Positions 53,206-61,831 of a stretch of DNA of 64,000 nucleotides are shown piece after piece. Position 1 is the first letter of the stretch. Each line of letters opens with the position of its first letter. Below the pieces are notes generated by a model. It did not search any database, was not told the DNA's origin, and saw nothing but the letters and a program-made list of their open reading frames with translations. Both the position numbers and the translations under genes were made by a program. The DNA is from Paenibacillus mangrovi (lineage in GTDB: Bacteria > Bacillota > Bacilli > Paenibacillales > Paenibacillaceae), in NCBI RefSeq assembly GCF_022898935.1, contig NZ_JALIRP010000004.1:372001-436000 (forward strand), in the 5' to 3' direction.

Positions 53206-54186
53206 TTAATTTGATCCGATAGCCGCTCTGCGTGCTTCAACGGATGTCGGTGCCTTGTTCTTCTTCGCCAGCTTGAGGTACAGCGACAGCTCGCGGATCA
53301 GCTGCAGTATCGCAGAGCGGATCTCGAACTCCTCGCGGGTGGTAGGAAGCTCCATCGTCTTGAATTCCTGCTCCAGCTTTTTCAGTAGAAATTCCGTGCG
53401 TCCGGTATAGACCTCTTCCGTGACATCATGGCTGAGCTGCTCGAACAATTCTGCCACGTCATCCGCCTGCGGCATTTTCTGATATACATGGGAAATGAGC
53501 TGCATCATATTTTGGATAGACTCCAGCTGCTCTCTTCTCATGTAAAAATAGATGCTCCAGACCTCGTCCGGATGAAGCATCTGGTTCTCCATCGCCCGGT
53601 GTGCTGCCTCTTTTCCGATGCGGATCTCTTTGCCGGCTTCAATCAGTTCCTTGCCGTCCCATACATAATCCGGATCTCGGAGCGTCTCTGCAATCCGGGC
53701 AAAAATAATCGCGAACTGCTTATCTACCCGTTTACGGATCGCTACCATCTGGTCGGAAGCCTGCGGCATATAGGCCAAATTGACGATCAAGGCCGAACCA
53801 AGACCAATCACCAGCAGCTCAATCTGAGTCCACAGCCCAGCTAGCGTAATGCTGCCATCGCCGTAGATCCGAAAAACGACCACGGAGCTGGTGACGATCC
53901 CTTCCTTGAAGTTCGCGCGGGCAATAGCCGGAAAGGATACCAGGATATAAAGAGCCAGCACCCAATAATGAAACCCCAAAATTTCGAATAAAATACAGGC
54001 AAAGCCAAGCCCGAGAAGTGATGCAAAAAAACGGGCGGATATCGTTCGGATGCTCCTTTTGCGTGTTACATCCACTCCCAGAATAGCCAGCAGTCCCGCT
54101 GACAGCGGGCCTTTTACACCAAGCGTATCCGCGATCAGGATTGACATCAGTGTTGCAATCGCCGTTTTAATGACACGAAAGCCCAT
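53206..54186 (-). CDS. Aromatic acid exporter family membrane protein (YqjA-like)
   Basis: This 326-residue protein has an N-terminal half with five or six predicted membrane helices (starting GFRVIKTAIATLMSILIADTL, then GPLSAGLLAILGVDVTRKRSIRT) and a C-terminal cytoplasmic helical domain. This is the layout of the aromatic acid exporter/FUSC-related proteins such as Bacillus YqjA. Substrates are unknown. It starts after AAAGAGGCGG and stands apart from the ABC cluster. Confidence 0.82.
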   Translation of the reverse strand: MGFRVIKTAIATLMSILIADTLGVKGPLSAGLLAILGVDVTRKRSIRTISARFFASLLGLGFACILFEILGFHYWVLALYILVSFPAIARANFKEGIVTSSVVVFRIYGDGSITLAGLWTQIELLVIGLGSALIVNLAYMPQASDQMVAIRKRVDKQFAIIFARIAETLRDPDYVWDGKELIEAGKEIRIGKEAAHRAMENQMLHPDEVWSIYFYMRREQLESIQNMMQLISHVYQKMPQADDVAELFEQLSHDVTEEVYTGRTEFLLKKLEQEFKTMELPTTREEFEIRSAILQLIRELSLYLKLAKKNKAPTSVEARRAAIGSN

Positions 54187-54309
54187 GTAATCCGCCTCTT
54201 TCTAACACATTTGACGTATTCCATGGTAGCGGATTTGGGCTCTGGACACAATATCACACGGGCCTGTCAATGTTCTAAGCGCAGCAATTGTTCTGTTTTT
54301 GCAACACTT

Positions 54310-54325
54310 CGGCGGCTTACCGCCG
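54310..54325. repeat. Short hairpin overlapping the permease stop
   Basis: CGGCGG, CTTA loop, CCGCCG. On the minus strand the TAA stop of the permease gene lies in the loop. No T-run follows, so terminator function is doubtful. Confidence 0.5.
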
Positions 54326-55165
54326 ATGATTCAGCAGTTTACGCTCCGCATAAACAACAAGCTGGTACATGCCTGTCGCGACGACCGCAATAATCAGCAG
54401 GCTGGACATCACAAGTGTAAAGTTGAAAACTTGAAAACCGTAAATAATCAAGTATCCAAGCCCGGATTTGGCCACCAGAAACTCGCCAACGATCACCCCA
54501 ACCCAAGCCATCCCCACATTCACCTTGAGCGTAGATATAATGGTAGGAAAAGAAGCCGGAAGGATGACTTTGCGGAATACCTGCGTCCTCGTTCCTCCAA
54601 ACACCCGAACAACCTTGATCAGATTGGTGTCCACCTCGCAAAAACTGTTATACACAACCAGAGTTGTCACAATAACTGTTATCGAGAGCGTCGTAACCGT
54701 GATGGACAGAAATCCAGCCCCGAACATGACGATAAAAATGGGACCTAAAGCGACCTTGGGCATACTGTTGAATACCACCATATAGGGATCAAGCACCTTG
54801 GATAAAAATGGTGACCACCAGATCAGGACCGCGAGCAGCGTGCCAAAGAGCGTACCGAGCACAAATCCCACCACGGTTTCTCCCACGGTGATCCCCAAAT
54901 GCTGCCATAGCTCACCGCTGATCGCATCCTTACCAATCTGTGCAAAGACTTTGGAAGGGTAACTGAACAGCAGCACATCAATCCATTTCAATCTGCCAGC
55001 AAGCTCCCAGAACGCAAAAAACAACAGCAGTAACGCCATTTGTACCGAAAAGACCTGAAGACGCTGCTTCTTTTCGCGCTTGAGATGCAACCTGTGAAAC
55101 TCCTGCAAGCCGTCATCCGGAAGAGCGGGCGTACTCGTGTTCATCCGGCTGTTCAACACTGACAT
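54317..55165 (-). CDS. ABC transporter permease, SsuC/TauC-like
   Basis: This 282-residue protein has six predicted helices and a BPD-type EAA region (FCEVDTNLIKVVRVFGGTRTQVFRKVILPASFPTI, family-typical). It belongs to the nitrate/sulfonate/taurine permease group. The start is supported by AAGGAG nine bases upstream, which overlaps the end of the ATPase gene. It works with the adjacent ATPase and binding protein. A sulfonate, a pyrimidine precursor or a similar organic anion are possible substrates; the sequence does not decide. Confidence 0.85.
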   Translation of the reverse strand: MSVLNSRMNTSTPALPDDGLQEFHRLHLKREKKQRLQVFSVQMALLLLFFAFWELAGRLKWIDVLLFSYPSKVFAQIGKDAISGELWQHLGITVGETVVGFVLGTLFGTLLAVLIWWSPFLSKVLDPYMVVFNSMPKVALGPIFIVMFGAGFLSITVTTLSITVIVTTLVVYNSFCEVDTNLIKVVRVFGGTRTQVFRKVILPASFPTIISTLKVNVGMAWVGVIVGEFLVAKSGLGYLIIYGFQVFNFTLVMSSLLIIAVVATGMYQLVVYAERKLLNHRR

Positions 55166-55171
55166 CTCCCC

Positions 55172-55948
55172 TCACTCCTTCCCACCAGCGCTCTCCATTT
55201 CGCGCCAAATCTCATGAAATAGTTCGTTAAATCCGCTCTGCTCCCTGGCCAGCATAGGTCTTGCAAGCCGGATATGTTCCGGAACCTCAAACGTCCGGCG
55301 AATTTTCCCCGGATGGCTTTCCAGCAAAATGATCCGGTCGCTAACCGCCGCGGCCTCAGATAAATCATGCGTGACCAATATGGCCGTTTTATTTCTTTCC
55401 CTCAAAGTCTCAGAGATCAAATCCTCCAGCTGGAGCTTGGTTTGGTAATCCAAAGCTGAGAAAGGCTCATCCAGCAGCATCAGTCCGGGATCGGTAGACA
55501 ATGTACGTACCAGCGCCACACGCTGCCGCATCCCTCCTGACAACTGCTGCGGATACTGATTTCTGACTCCCTCAAGCCCCATCTCCTCCAGCAGGGAGGA
55601 GGTTTTTGCCAGATGTTTATCGTCTAAATGCCCGGTCAGCTCAAGTCCAATCGAGGCATTTTCAAATATGGTGCGCCAAGGAAACAGATAATCCTGCTGC
55701 AGCATATATCCTACCTCTGGCGATGTCCCTTCCACTTTACGCCCGAAGACAAACACTCCGCCTTTCGTTGGCTTAATGAGTCCGGCGATGATTGAGAGAA
55801 GTGTCGTCTTGCCGCATCCGCTCGGGCCGACAAGACTGACAAACTCCCCCGGGTATACCCTCAAATCCAATCCGTCCAGGGCCAGCGATGCTTCACGGCG
55901 ACTAACGTAAACGTGGGTAATATGCTGTAATTCGACGACCGGCTCCAT
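55172..55948 (-). CDS. ABC transporter ATP-binding protein, SsuB/TauB-like
   Basis: This 258-residue ATPase has Walker A GPSGCGKTTLL (41-51), Q-loop MLQQDYLFPWRTI, signature LSGGMRQRVALVRTL, Walker B LMLLDEPFSALD, and the H-loop in VTHDLSEAAAVSDR. The WRT Q-loop pattern is typical of the nitrate/sulfonate/taurine group. It lies between the permease and the binding-protein genes. Confidence 0.9.
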   Translation of the reverse strand: MEPVVELQHITHVYVSRREASLALDGLDLRVYPGEFVSLVGPSGCGKTTLLSIIAGLIKPTKGGVFVFGRKVEGTSPEVGYMLQQDYLFPWRTIFENASIGLELTGHLDDKHLAKTSSLLEEMGLEGVRNQYPQQLSGGMRQRVALVRTLSTDPGLMLLDEPFSALDYQTKLQLEDLISETLRERNKTAILVTHDLSEAAAVSDRIILLESHPGKIRRTFEVPEHIRLARPMLAREQSGFNELFHEIWREMESAGGKE

Positions 55949-55977
55949 GCTTCCATTCTCCTTTCGGCCTCGGAATG

Positions 55978-56991
55978 CTACTTCACGGAAGATTTGGCTT
56001 TTTCGGCAAAGCTGTTATCAACGATTGCAGACGCTGGTACTTTCTCTTTCAGTTCTCCCGCCTGACTCATGACATCCAGCAGGTTATTCCACTCGGCATC
56101 ATCCACAATCGGATCTGTGGCATAGGTACCCTGCTCCTTGTAACGCTTGACAGCAGAAATAACAATGTTTCGGTCCGCATCTTTAAAGTAAGGCAGGATC
56201 GCATCCGCGATGTCTTCCGGGCTGTGCTGCTGAACCCAGTTTTGCGCTTTTTGCAAAGCATTCGTGAATTTTTGTACGGTATCCTTGTTTTTCTTGATAT
56301 AGCTCTGCTTGCTCATAAATACGGTATACGGAAGATGTCCGCTTGCTTCACCGAAGGATGCCACCACATGTCCTTTTCCTTCTTTTTCAAAAATGGAAGC
56401 CTGTGGTTCAAACAGCTGTACATAGTCCCCCGTTCCGGACAAATATGCCGATGCGATATTCGCAAAATCTATATTTTGGATCAGCTTTATATCCTTCTGG
56501 GGATCAATGCCATGCTTGCGCAGTGCAAACTCGCCTGCCATTTGCGGCATTCCGCCTTTGCGCTGTCCCAGGAATGTACTCCCCTTCAGCTTGTTCCAAT
56601 CTATCGATCCTGTCTCGTTTCTAGCCACCAAAAAAGTACCGTCGGTTTGCGTAACCTGGCCAAAGTTGATCACCGGGTCATCCGATCCCTGTTGGTAAAC
56701 GTAGATTGATGTCTCCGAACCAACCAATGCCACGTCAATGGCACCCGATAACAATGCCGTCATCGTTTTGTCGCCACCAGGAATCGTCTGCAGATCAACA
56801 TCCAGCCCCTCTTCCTTGAAAAATCCCTTTTCCAGTGCCACATATTCAGGAGCATAGAAAACGGACCGCGTAACTTCTCCTACCTTCACCTTCACCGTGG
56901 ACTTGCTGCCCGAGCAGCCGGAAAAGATCATTCCGCACAGGACCAGGGTGAGAAGTCCGATGATCCATAGCCCGCGTTTGTTCTTCAGCAT
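55978..56991 (-). CDS. ABC transporter substrate-binding lipoprotein (SsuA/ThiY/NMT1-like)
   Basis: The protein has 337 residues from an ATG after GGAGGAAGG (an in-frame start 15 codons earlier is rejected). It has a signal peptide with lipobox IFSGC (Cys 26) and an NMT1/SsuA-like two-lobed domain with FYAPEYVALEKGFFKEEGLDV. It binds the substrate outside the membrane and passes it to the adjacent permease. I see no TPP or other riboswitch upstream, so a thiamine-precursor role is not supported. Confidence 0.88.
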   Translation of the reverse strand: MLKNKRGLWIIGLLTLVLCGMIFSGCSGSKSTVKVKVGEVTRSVFYAPEYVALEKGFFKEEGLDVDLQTIPGGDKTMTALLSGAIDVALVGSETSIYVYQQGSDDPVINFGQVTQTDGTFLVARNETGSIDWNKLKGSTFLGQRKGGMPQMAGEFALRKHGIDPQKDIKLIQNIDFANIASAYLSGTGDYVQLFEPQASIFEKEGKGHVVASFGEASGHLPYTVFMSKQSYIKKNKDTVQKFTNALQKAQNWVQQHSPEDIADAILPYFKDADRNIVISAVKRYKEQGTYATDPIVDDAEWNNLLDVMSQAGELKEKVPASAIVDNSFAEKAKSSVK

Positions 56992-57078
56992 TTGCCTTCC
57001 TCCATCCTCTTCAAAGCCATATGCCATCATATGCATTCGCCCAGAAAAGGGTTAACCGGTGTAAAGGCAGATATGAGC

Positions 57079-57125
57079 AAAAAGTCCCCTGTGTCATCCA
57101 CATCAAGCGGATAAGCACAGGGGCC
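57079..57125 (-). terminator. Intrinsic terminator of the carboxypeptidase gene
   Basis: Minus strand: GGCCCCTGTG ... CACAGGGGAC then TTTTT, with a long inner loop (22 bases). It lies 34 bases past the stop. Confidence 0.8.
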
Positions 57126-57158
57126 TCGTATTGTGTCTTACAAGTTTTTCAATAGAAA

Positions 57159-58676
57159 TTAGAGTTTATATATCTCTTTGTATTTCTCTTCGAGATAATC
57201 TGCCAAATAATCCGGGTTCAGTTCCTCTCCGGTCACCTGCATGATGATCTCTGCCGGCGTCAGGCTCTTGCCGAAACGGTAGATTTTCTCGGTCAGCCAT
57301 TCTTTGATTGGAAGCAGATTGCCTTTGCTAATATATTGATCCAGCTCAGGTAGCTCTTTTCTCATCGTGTTCATGATTTGTGCAGCATACATGTTGCCAA
57401 GGGAGTAGGAAGCGAAATATCCGAAATCGCCGCCGGACCAGTGAACATCCTGCAGCACGCCGAGGCTGTCGCTCGGAGGTGTAACGCCGAGGTATTGCTG
57501 ATATTTCTCATTCCATACTTTCGGCAGGTCTCTGACTTCCAATCCTTCATTAAAGATCATTTTCTCGATTTCATAACGGATGATGATATGAAGGTTGTAT
57601 GTCAACTCGTCCGATTCGATCCGGATCAGGGAGTTCTCTACGTGGTTGACGGCACGGTAGAAGTCATCCAGTGCAACATTCTCCAGCTGCTGTGGGAAAT
57701 GCTTCTGCAAGTCTGGGTAGTAGCGCTCCCAGAAAGCGCGGCTGCGTCCGATAATGTTCTCCCACAGACGAGATTGGGACTCATGAATTCCCATTGATGT
57801 GCCTGTTGCCAGTGGTGTGCCGGCTAGATCCTTACTGATATTTTGCTCATACAAGGCGTGTCCGCCTTCATGAAGCGAGCTGAACAGCGCGCTGGTAACA
57901 TCATTCTCTAGATAATGGGTCGTAATCCGTACGTCTCCGGAATTCAGACCCGTCGCAAATGGGTGAACGCTTTCATCCAAGCGGCCAGCTTCAAAATCAT
58001 ATCCCATTTGCCCGAGGATAAAGAGTCCCATCTTCTCCTGCTGCTCTTTTTCAAAGATTTGGTCCAGGAAGGTGGTGTTCGGCTTGTTAGGAGATTCCTG
58101 AATAGCTGTCACCAAAGGCACCAGACGGTTACGCAGTCGGCCAAAGACGTCATCCAGCTTCTCAACCGTCAAATCCGGTTCATATTTGTCCAGAAGCGTG
58201 TCATAGGTCGTCCCCTTCACACCCCAATACTGAATCAGTTCTTTCAGCAAACCAACGATTTTCGTCAGATTCGGTTCAAAGGAAGCAAAATCATTGTTTT
58301 CCTTCGCTTCTTCCCAAATCGTTTGAGTATGTGCAGAAAGCACGGAGAACTCCTCGATTTTTTTCGCAGGAATGCTGCGGTTTTCATCGTAATTCTTTTT
58401 GAGTTCCTTCACCACGCGGCGAGTCGTTTCATCCAGTTGGCTGTCGACTTCCGGGGTGGTAAAATAAGATATGTACTCTCCCATTTCATCCGATACCTGC
58501 AGCTTAAACTGCTCCGCTGCAAGTGTTCCGATGACTCCGGAACGAAGCTCTACACCCTTACGCGGCGCTCCCGTGCGCAGATCCCAGTGCATCAGGGAAA
58601 TCGCTTCCGTATAGGCTTGAATTTTATGAACCAGTTCCATAAATGATTCCAATTTTGCCTTTACTTCATTATTCAT
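57159..58676 (-). CDS. M32 carboxypeptidase (Taq-type)
   Basis: This 505-residue M32-family metallocarboxypeptidase has the zinc motif HEGGH (about residue 268, in LHEGGHALYEQN), HESQSRLWEN with the third ligand Glu, and DELTYNLHIIIRYE(IEK). No signal peptide is visible, so it is probably cytoplasmic, removing C-terminal residues from peptides. It is transcribed from a promoter that overlaps the divergent HesB-like promoter, and it has its own terminator. Confidence 0.92.
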   Translation of the reverse strand: MNNEVKAKLESFMELVHKIQAYTEAISLMHWDLRTGAPRKGVELRSGVIGTLAAEQFKLQVSDEMGEYISYFTTPEVDSQLDETTRRVVKELKKNYDENRSIPAKKIEEFSVLSAHTQTIWEEAKENNDFASFEPNLTKIVGLLKELIQYWGVKGTTYDTLLDKYEPDLTVEKLDDVFGRLRNRLVPLVTAIQESPNKPNTTFLDQIFEKEQQEKMGLFILGQMGYDFEAGRLDESVHPFATGLNSGDVRITTHYLENDVTSALFSSLHEGGHALYEQNISKDLAGTPLATGTSMGIHESQSRLWENIIGRSRAFWERYYPDLQKHFPQQLENVALDDFYRAVNHVENSLIRIESDELTYNLHIIIRYEIEKMIFNEGLEVRDLPKVWNEKYQQYLGVTPPSDSLGVLQDVHWSGGDFGYFASYSLGNMYAAQIMNTMRKELPELDQYISKGNLLPIKEWLTEKIYRFGKSLTPAEIIMQVTGEELNPDYLADYLEEKYKEIYKL

Positions 58677-58715
58677 TCAAAGATTCACCTCGCCCACGTA
58701 TTTTCGTCCTACCTC

Positions 58716-58747
58716 TTGATGATACTTTTTGTAGAAAGTATAATCAA
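58716..58747. promoter_or_regulatory. Fully overlapping divergent promoters with a central palindrome
   Basis: Plus strand: TTGATG (58716-58721), 17 bases, TATAAT (58739-58744), for the HesB-like gene. Minus strand: TTGATT (58742-58747), 17 bases, TATCAT (58719-58724), for the carboxypeptidase. The shared spacer is the palindrome ATACTTT-N6-AAAGTAT (58722-58741), so one bound protein, or one polymerase, should exclude the other. Confidence 0.7.
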
Positions 58748-58808
58748 TATTTAATACGAATCATTCGCCTTCAAACCACATTTTTGAGAAAAGGAGCCTG
58801 CAATCATC

Positions 58809-59138
58809 ATGAATATTCAAATATCCGAACGAGCGGAACGCTTTCTGCGCCAAAAAATAGGCAGCAAGTCTTCGCCTGTCAGGCTTGTCTTTGACTCTGA
58901 GGGCTGTGGCTGCGGCGTCAACGGTATACCCGCCCTATGGATTCTGCCGGCTCAGGATGAACATGACATGATCATACATAGCAATGGAGTTCCGTTTGTC
59001 ATGGGCCGGGTACATGCGATATATTTCGAAGAGAATCTATATCTGGACCTAGAAGAAGGCTTCCCTTCATTCCGTCTTTCGGGAGACAGCCAACTGTACG
59101 GTCAGAATATAAGACTGCTTGATAAACGGGAAGACTAA
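58809..59138 (+). CDS. HesB/IscA-like iron-sulfur biosynthesis family protein (YqkB-like)
   Basis: This 109-residue protein of the HesB/YadR/YfhF-type fold starts MNIQISERAERFLRQK and has SEGCGCGVNG with two cysteines (33 and 35). A-type carriers usually have a further C-terminal CxC, which is absent here. It resembles Bacillus YqkB-type proteins of unclear role. It starts 12 bases after GGAG and lies 30 bases before the carbonic anhydrase gene, suggesting one transcript. Confidence 0.75.
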   Translation: MNIQISERAERFLRQKIGSKSSPVRLVFDSEGCGCGVNGIPALWILPAQDEHDMIIHSNGVPFVMGRVHAIYFEENLYLDLEEGFPSFRLSGDSQLYGQNIRLLDKRED

Positions 59139-59167
59139 TCTAATAAAATCGAAAGGTTGGATGCGAT

Positions 59168-59731
59168 ATGAGCCATATTTCAGAAATTATGGAGTACAAC
59201 CATCAATTTGTGGAAGATAAAATGTATGAGAAATACTTAACCGGGAAATTCCCAGACAAAAAAATAGTGATCATCACCTGTATGGATACCCGTCTGGTAG
59301 AGCTTCTGCCGAAAGCGATGAACCTGAAGAACGGTGACGTGAAAATCATCAAAATCGCCGGAGCGATCGTCTCCCATCCTTTCGGTAGCGTTATGCGGAG
59401 CGTTCTGGTTGCTTTGTACGAGCTGAGTGCGGATGAAGTCATCGTTGTCGGGCATCTTGACTGCGGTATGGCTGCGCTGAACGCTGAGCATATGATTCAG
59501 GAGGTTAGAAACCGGGGTATTTCCGAGGAAGTGCTCTCCACCCTCGAGCATTCCGGTATTAAACTGAGCAGATGGCTTCATGGCTTTGAGAACATCAAAG
59601 AAGGCGTTACAGGTACGGTTAATCTGATTAAAAATCACCCGCTTCTTCCTGGGGACGTGCCAGTCCACGGCATGATTATCGACCCGAATACCGGAGAGCT
59701 TGAGCTGATTGTAGACGGCTATAACAAATAA
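59168..59731 (+). CDS. Beta-class carbonic anhydrase
   Basis: This 187-residue beta carbonic anhydrase has a zinc site Cys38, Asp40, Arg42 (CMDTR), His96 and Cys99 (HLDCGM), matching the type II-like family (YtiB/YvdA-like). It interconverts CO2 and bicarbonate in the cytoplasm. It starts after AGGTTGG. It is followed by a terminator that ends the HesB-like/anhydrase transcript. Confidence 0.93.
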   Translation: MSHISEIMEYNHQFVEDKMYEKYLTGKFPDKKIVIITCMDTRLVELLPKAMNLKNGDVKIIKIAGAIVSHPFGSVMRSVLVALYELSADEVIVVGHLDCGMAALNAEHMIQEVRNRGISEEVLSTLEHSGIKLSRWLHGFENIKEGVTGTVNLIKNHPLLPGDVPVHGMIIDPNTGELELIVDGYNK

Positions 59732-59747
59732 TTCATAGAATTTCCCT

Positions 59748-59775
59748 AAACACGGATACCTGTATCCGTGTTTTT
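59748..59775 (+). terminator. Intrinsic terminator of the carbonic anhydrase gene
   Basis: AAACACGGATAC, CT loop, GTATCCGTGTTTTT. A perfect 11-base stem. Confidence 0.9.
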
Positions 59776-59785
59776 GCTGCTTCGG

Positions 59786-59815
59786 TTGAAAACCGTACAG
59801 TTTAAGTGTACACTT
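59786..59815 (+). promoter_or_regulatory. PadR-gene promoter with operator-like palindrome over the -10
   Basis: TTGAAA (59786-59791), 17 bases, TACACT (59809-59814). The 12-base perfect palindrome AAGTGTACACTT (59804-59815) covers the -10 and is a likely autoregulatory operator for the PadR protein encoded next. Confidence 0.65.
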
Positions 59816-59854
59816 TTTGAAGAACGATCATATCACGTATGGGAGACTTTGCAA

Positions 59855-60415
59855 ATGAATACGTTATCCTACGGATTATTGGCATTTTTGGCCAGAGAAC
59901 CTGGTTCAGGCTATGATGTTATGCTGAAAATCCAGCCGTTCTGGCAGGCCAAACACAGCCAAATCTATCCACTCCTTGCACAAATGGAGGAGAATGACCT
60001 ACTTACTTCTTATTGGATTAAGCAGTCGGAAAAACCCGACAAGAAAATCTACTCGATCACAGACAACGGCATACGGAAACTGAAGGAATGGATGTACATG
60101 CCTCTTCCGGATCCGGTGACCCGGGATGAGCTTTCGATGAAAACATTTTGCATGTGGCTAACTGACCGCGATAATGCAATCGAGATTGTGGAGACGCGAA
60201 AAGCATATTTCACGCGTAGACTCGAGTCCTTCAACACGAAGCTGCAAAATGTTCCTGAAGAAAAAAGAGCCTTCGGTAACCGGGAATTCTATGATTACAT
60301 TCTCATCCAAAAGGGTATATTTAATGCGACGGCCGGACAAGATTGGTGCAATTGGGTGCTTGGTATGCTTAGGGAGCAGCAGGCCAAGGAATCACCCATT
60401 CAGCCTGTGCAGTAA
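59855..60415 (+). CDS. PadR-family transcriptional regulator
   Basis: The protein has 186 residues from an ATG after GGGAGAC (a frame extending 29 codons upstream crosses the promoter and is rejected). The PadR winged helix is seen in LSYGLLAFLAREPGSGYDVML, HSQIYPLLAQMEENDLL, and KIYSITDNGIRKLKEWM. A C-terminal Vir-type helical dimerisation domain follows. It likely represses its own gene and perhaps the neighbouring YxcD pair. The inducer is unknown. Confidence 0.88.
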   Translation: MNTLSYGLLAFLAREPGSGYDVMLKIQPFWQAKHSQIYPLLAQMEENDLLTSYWIKQSEKPDKKIYSITDNGIRKLKEWMYMPLPDPVTRDELSMKTFCMWLTDRDNAIEIVETRKAYFTRRLESFNTKLQNVPEEKRAFGNREFYDYILIQKGIFNATAGQDWCNWVLGMLREQQAKESPIQPVQ

Positions 60416-60543
60416 TAATTATAATAAAAATTAAACTATTTAATATTTTCGAGAAAAAAAATGAAACCTTAAGATACTTAGTACGTAAAGCATTGTAGGC
60501 GCACATACATGCCAGCAAAAAAACTTGGGAGGTATTCTACTAC

Positions 60544-60990
60544 ATGATGACAAAAACGATGAAGAAATGGACCATGATTATCATGGCATTTACGATCTTC
60601 TTCGCAATTTCTTTACCTGCGGATAGCGTTGATGCCAAGCGCAGCAGCGGCGGCAGCTACAGATCCGGTTCTAAAGGCTTCACCAATACGCCGAAAAAAT
60701 CTCCAACAACCGATAATGTTAAAAAGTCAACGAATACGAACAATTCTACATCGGGTACAACAGCCAAACGTGGATTCTTTAGCGGTGGCGGTTTCATGAA
60801 AGGCCTGATGATGGGCGGTATCGCCGGTATGCTGTTCGGAGGCTTGTTTAGCAACATGGGATTCTTCGGCAATATTCTTGGACTTCTCATTAACTTGCTC
60901 GCTATTTATGTGGTCGTATCCCTTGTTATTGCGGGAGTCAGAGCGTTTAAGAATCGACGGAAACCGGACACGCGTGACGGACGGTACTAA
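60544..60990 (+). CDS. Small secreted/membrane protein with Gly-rich double-helix region
   Basis: The protein has 148 residues: a signal-like first helix ending SLPADSVDAKR, a S/T/N/K-rich linker, a Gly/Met-rich helical pair (FMKGLMMGGIAGMLFGGLFSNMGFFGNILGLL in part), and a terminal helix with a basic tail. The Gly-rich pair recalls the N-terminal part of Tim44-like bacterial proteins, but the Tim44 domain itself is absent. It is preceded by GGGAGG and is 3 bases from the YxcD-family gene. The function is unknown. Confidence 0.7.
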   Translation: MMTKTMKKWTMIIMAFTIFFAISLPADSVDAKRSSGGSYRSGSKGFTNTPKKSPTTDNVKKSTNTNNSTSGTTAKRGFFSGGGFMKGLMMGGIAGMLFGGLFSNMGFFGNILGLLINLLAIYVVVSLVIAGVRAFKNRRKPDTRDGRY

Positions 60991-60993
60991 GCC

Positions 60994-61275
60994 ATGATGA
61001 TACTTACAATGGATGAAATCATTAATGCGATTTGCCTGCATATCGCTGAGCGTAAACAGATTCGTCCCCAAGATGTTCAAGTCGAGCTTCTCTGGGACGA
61101 AGATACAGGCTTTTCCGCTGAAGTTACGGCCCAAGGTCGCAGTCAGTACCTGGTCGAATCCAATATGATCGAAGCCATTATGCGATACCTGCAAAGCGAA
61201 TATGACGTCCGTGCATTCCGTGAGCAGATCACACTGGATTTGGACGAAGAAATAACAGCTCAGATCAACGTGTAA
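60994..61275 (+). CDS. YxcD-family (DUF2653) protein
   Basis: This 93-residue acidic protein of the DUF2653/YxcD family has MDEIINAICLHIAERKQI, VELLWDEDTGFSAEV, and AIMRYLQSEYD as recognisable segments. It may start at this ATG or at the second ATG four codons later in MILTMDEII; neither has a strong ribosome site. It lies just after the Gly-rich membrane protein and probably shares its mRNA. The function is unknown. Confidence 0.75.
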   Translation: MMILTMDEIINAICLHIAERKQIRPQDVQVELLWDEDTGFSAEVTAQGRSQYLVESNMIEAIMRYLQSEYDVRAFREQITLDLDEEITAQINV

Positions 61276-61297
61276 ATGCGGCATACGTATTAAAAAT

Positions 61298-61332
61298 AAA
61301 AGGTAGACATCGTTCAGATGCCTACCTTTTTT
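61298..61332. terminator. Bidirectional intrinsic terminator at the border of the AT-rich patch
   Basis: AAAAGGTAG-A-CATC, GTTCA loop region, GATG-C-CTACCTTTTTT. A-run on one side, T-run on the other. It ends the YxcD transcript and the convergent kinase gene, whose last codons overlap it. Confidence 0.85.
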
Positions 61333-61771
61333 GGTGTTTCAAAGCTTCAACTTCAAACTTTTCATGAAGCGATCTCACTTGATACAACTCATCAAACCCT
61401 TCACTATGTAAAGGAGCCTGTAATTTCTTCATTGTACTTTTGATTCCTACCTCAGCAATCCGCTCTTTCCCTTGCCTTTTGTCATTTCTCTCAAGGGATG
61501 ACTCATAATCTGGCTCAAAGTAGTATCCAATAATCTTAAATTTATGCTGCTTTGCTATCTCAATATATTTTTGCCGGTCAAACATCGTTGAGTTCGTGTT
61601 GTCAATTACAAATGGTTGTTTGGCTCTAAGCGATGCCTCAATAAAAATATCCTCACGATTCCTGGTCTTTAACATATCAAGGTTTATCCTCATATGAGTT
61701 TTGAAAAATCTCTCTTGGTAAAAAGTTGATTTTCCGGATGCTTGAATCCCAATGAAGATTACGCATTCCAT
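61322..61771 (-). CDS. T4-Pnkp-like 5' polynucleotide kinase
   Basis: This 149-residue P-loop kinase shows FIGIQASGKSTFYQ (Walker A, 8-15), INLDMLKTR (Asp near the catalytic site), FVIDNTNSTMFDRQKYI (DNTN...R pattern of the T4 Pnkp 5'-kinase family), and YYFEPD with a lid region RNDKRQGKERI. It should transfer phosphate from ATP to the 5'-OH of RNA or DNA. No phosphatase or ligase domain is fused. It lies 60 bases downstream of the Thg1-like gene. Short AAA-type kinases of this form also occur for other small substrates, so the RNA role is inferred from the neighbour. Confidence 0.8.
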   Translation of the reverse strand: MECVIFIGIQASGKSTFYQERFFKTHMRINLDMLKTRNREDIFIEASLRAKQPFVIDNTNSTMFDRQKYIEIAKQHKFKIIGYYFEPDYESSLERNDKRQGKERIAEVGIKSTMKKLQAPLHSEGFDELYQVRSLHEKFEVEALKHQKR

Positions 61772-61831
61772 AATTATTCATCCTTTGATAAATAAATTGA
61801 ACTAAATTTTAATCCTCCATGCACCTATTCT

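Noticed and set aside
55978..57078. A thiamine-type riboswitch before the SsuA/ThiY-like binding protein
   Set aside because: I looked for the TPP-box pattern upstream of the gene and found only a ribosome site and the neighbouring terminator.
57915..58646. Open frame of 243 codons opposite the carboxypeptidase gene
   Set aside because: It is an antisense shadow of the M32 peptidase gene, without ribosome site or homology.
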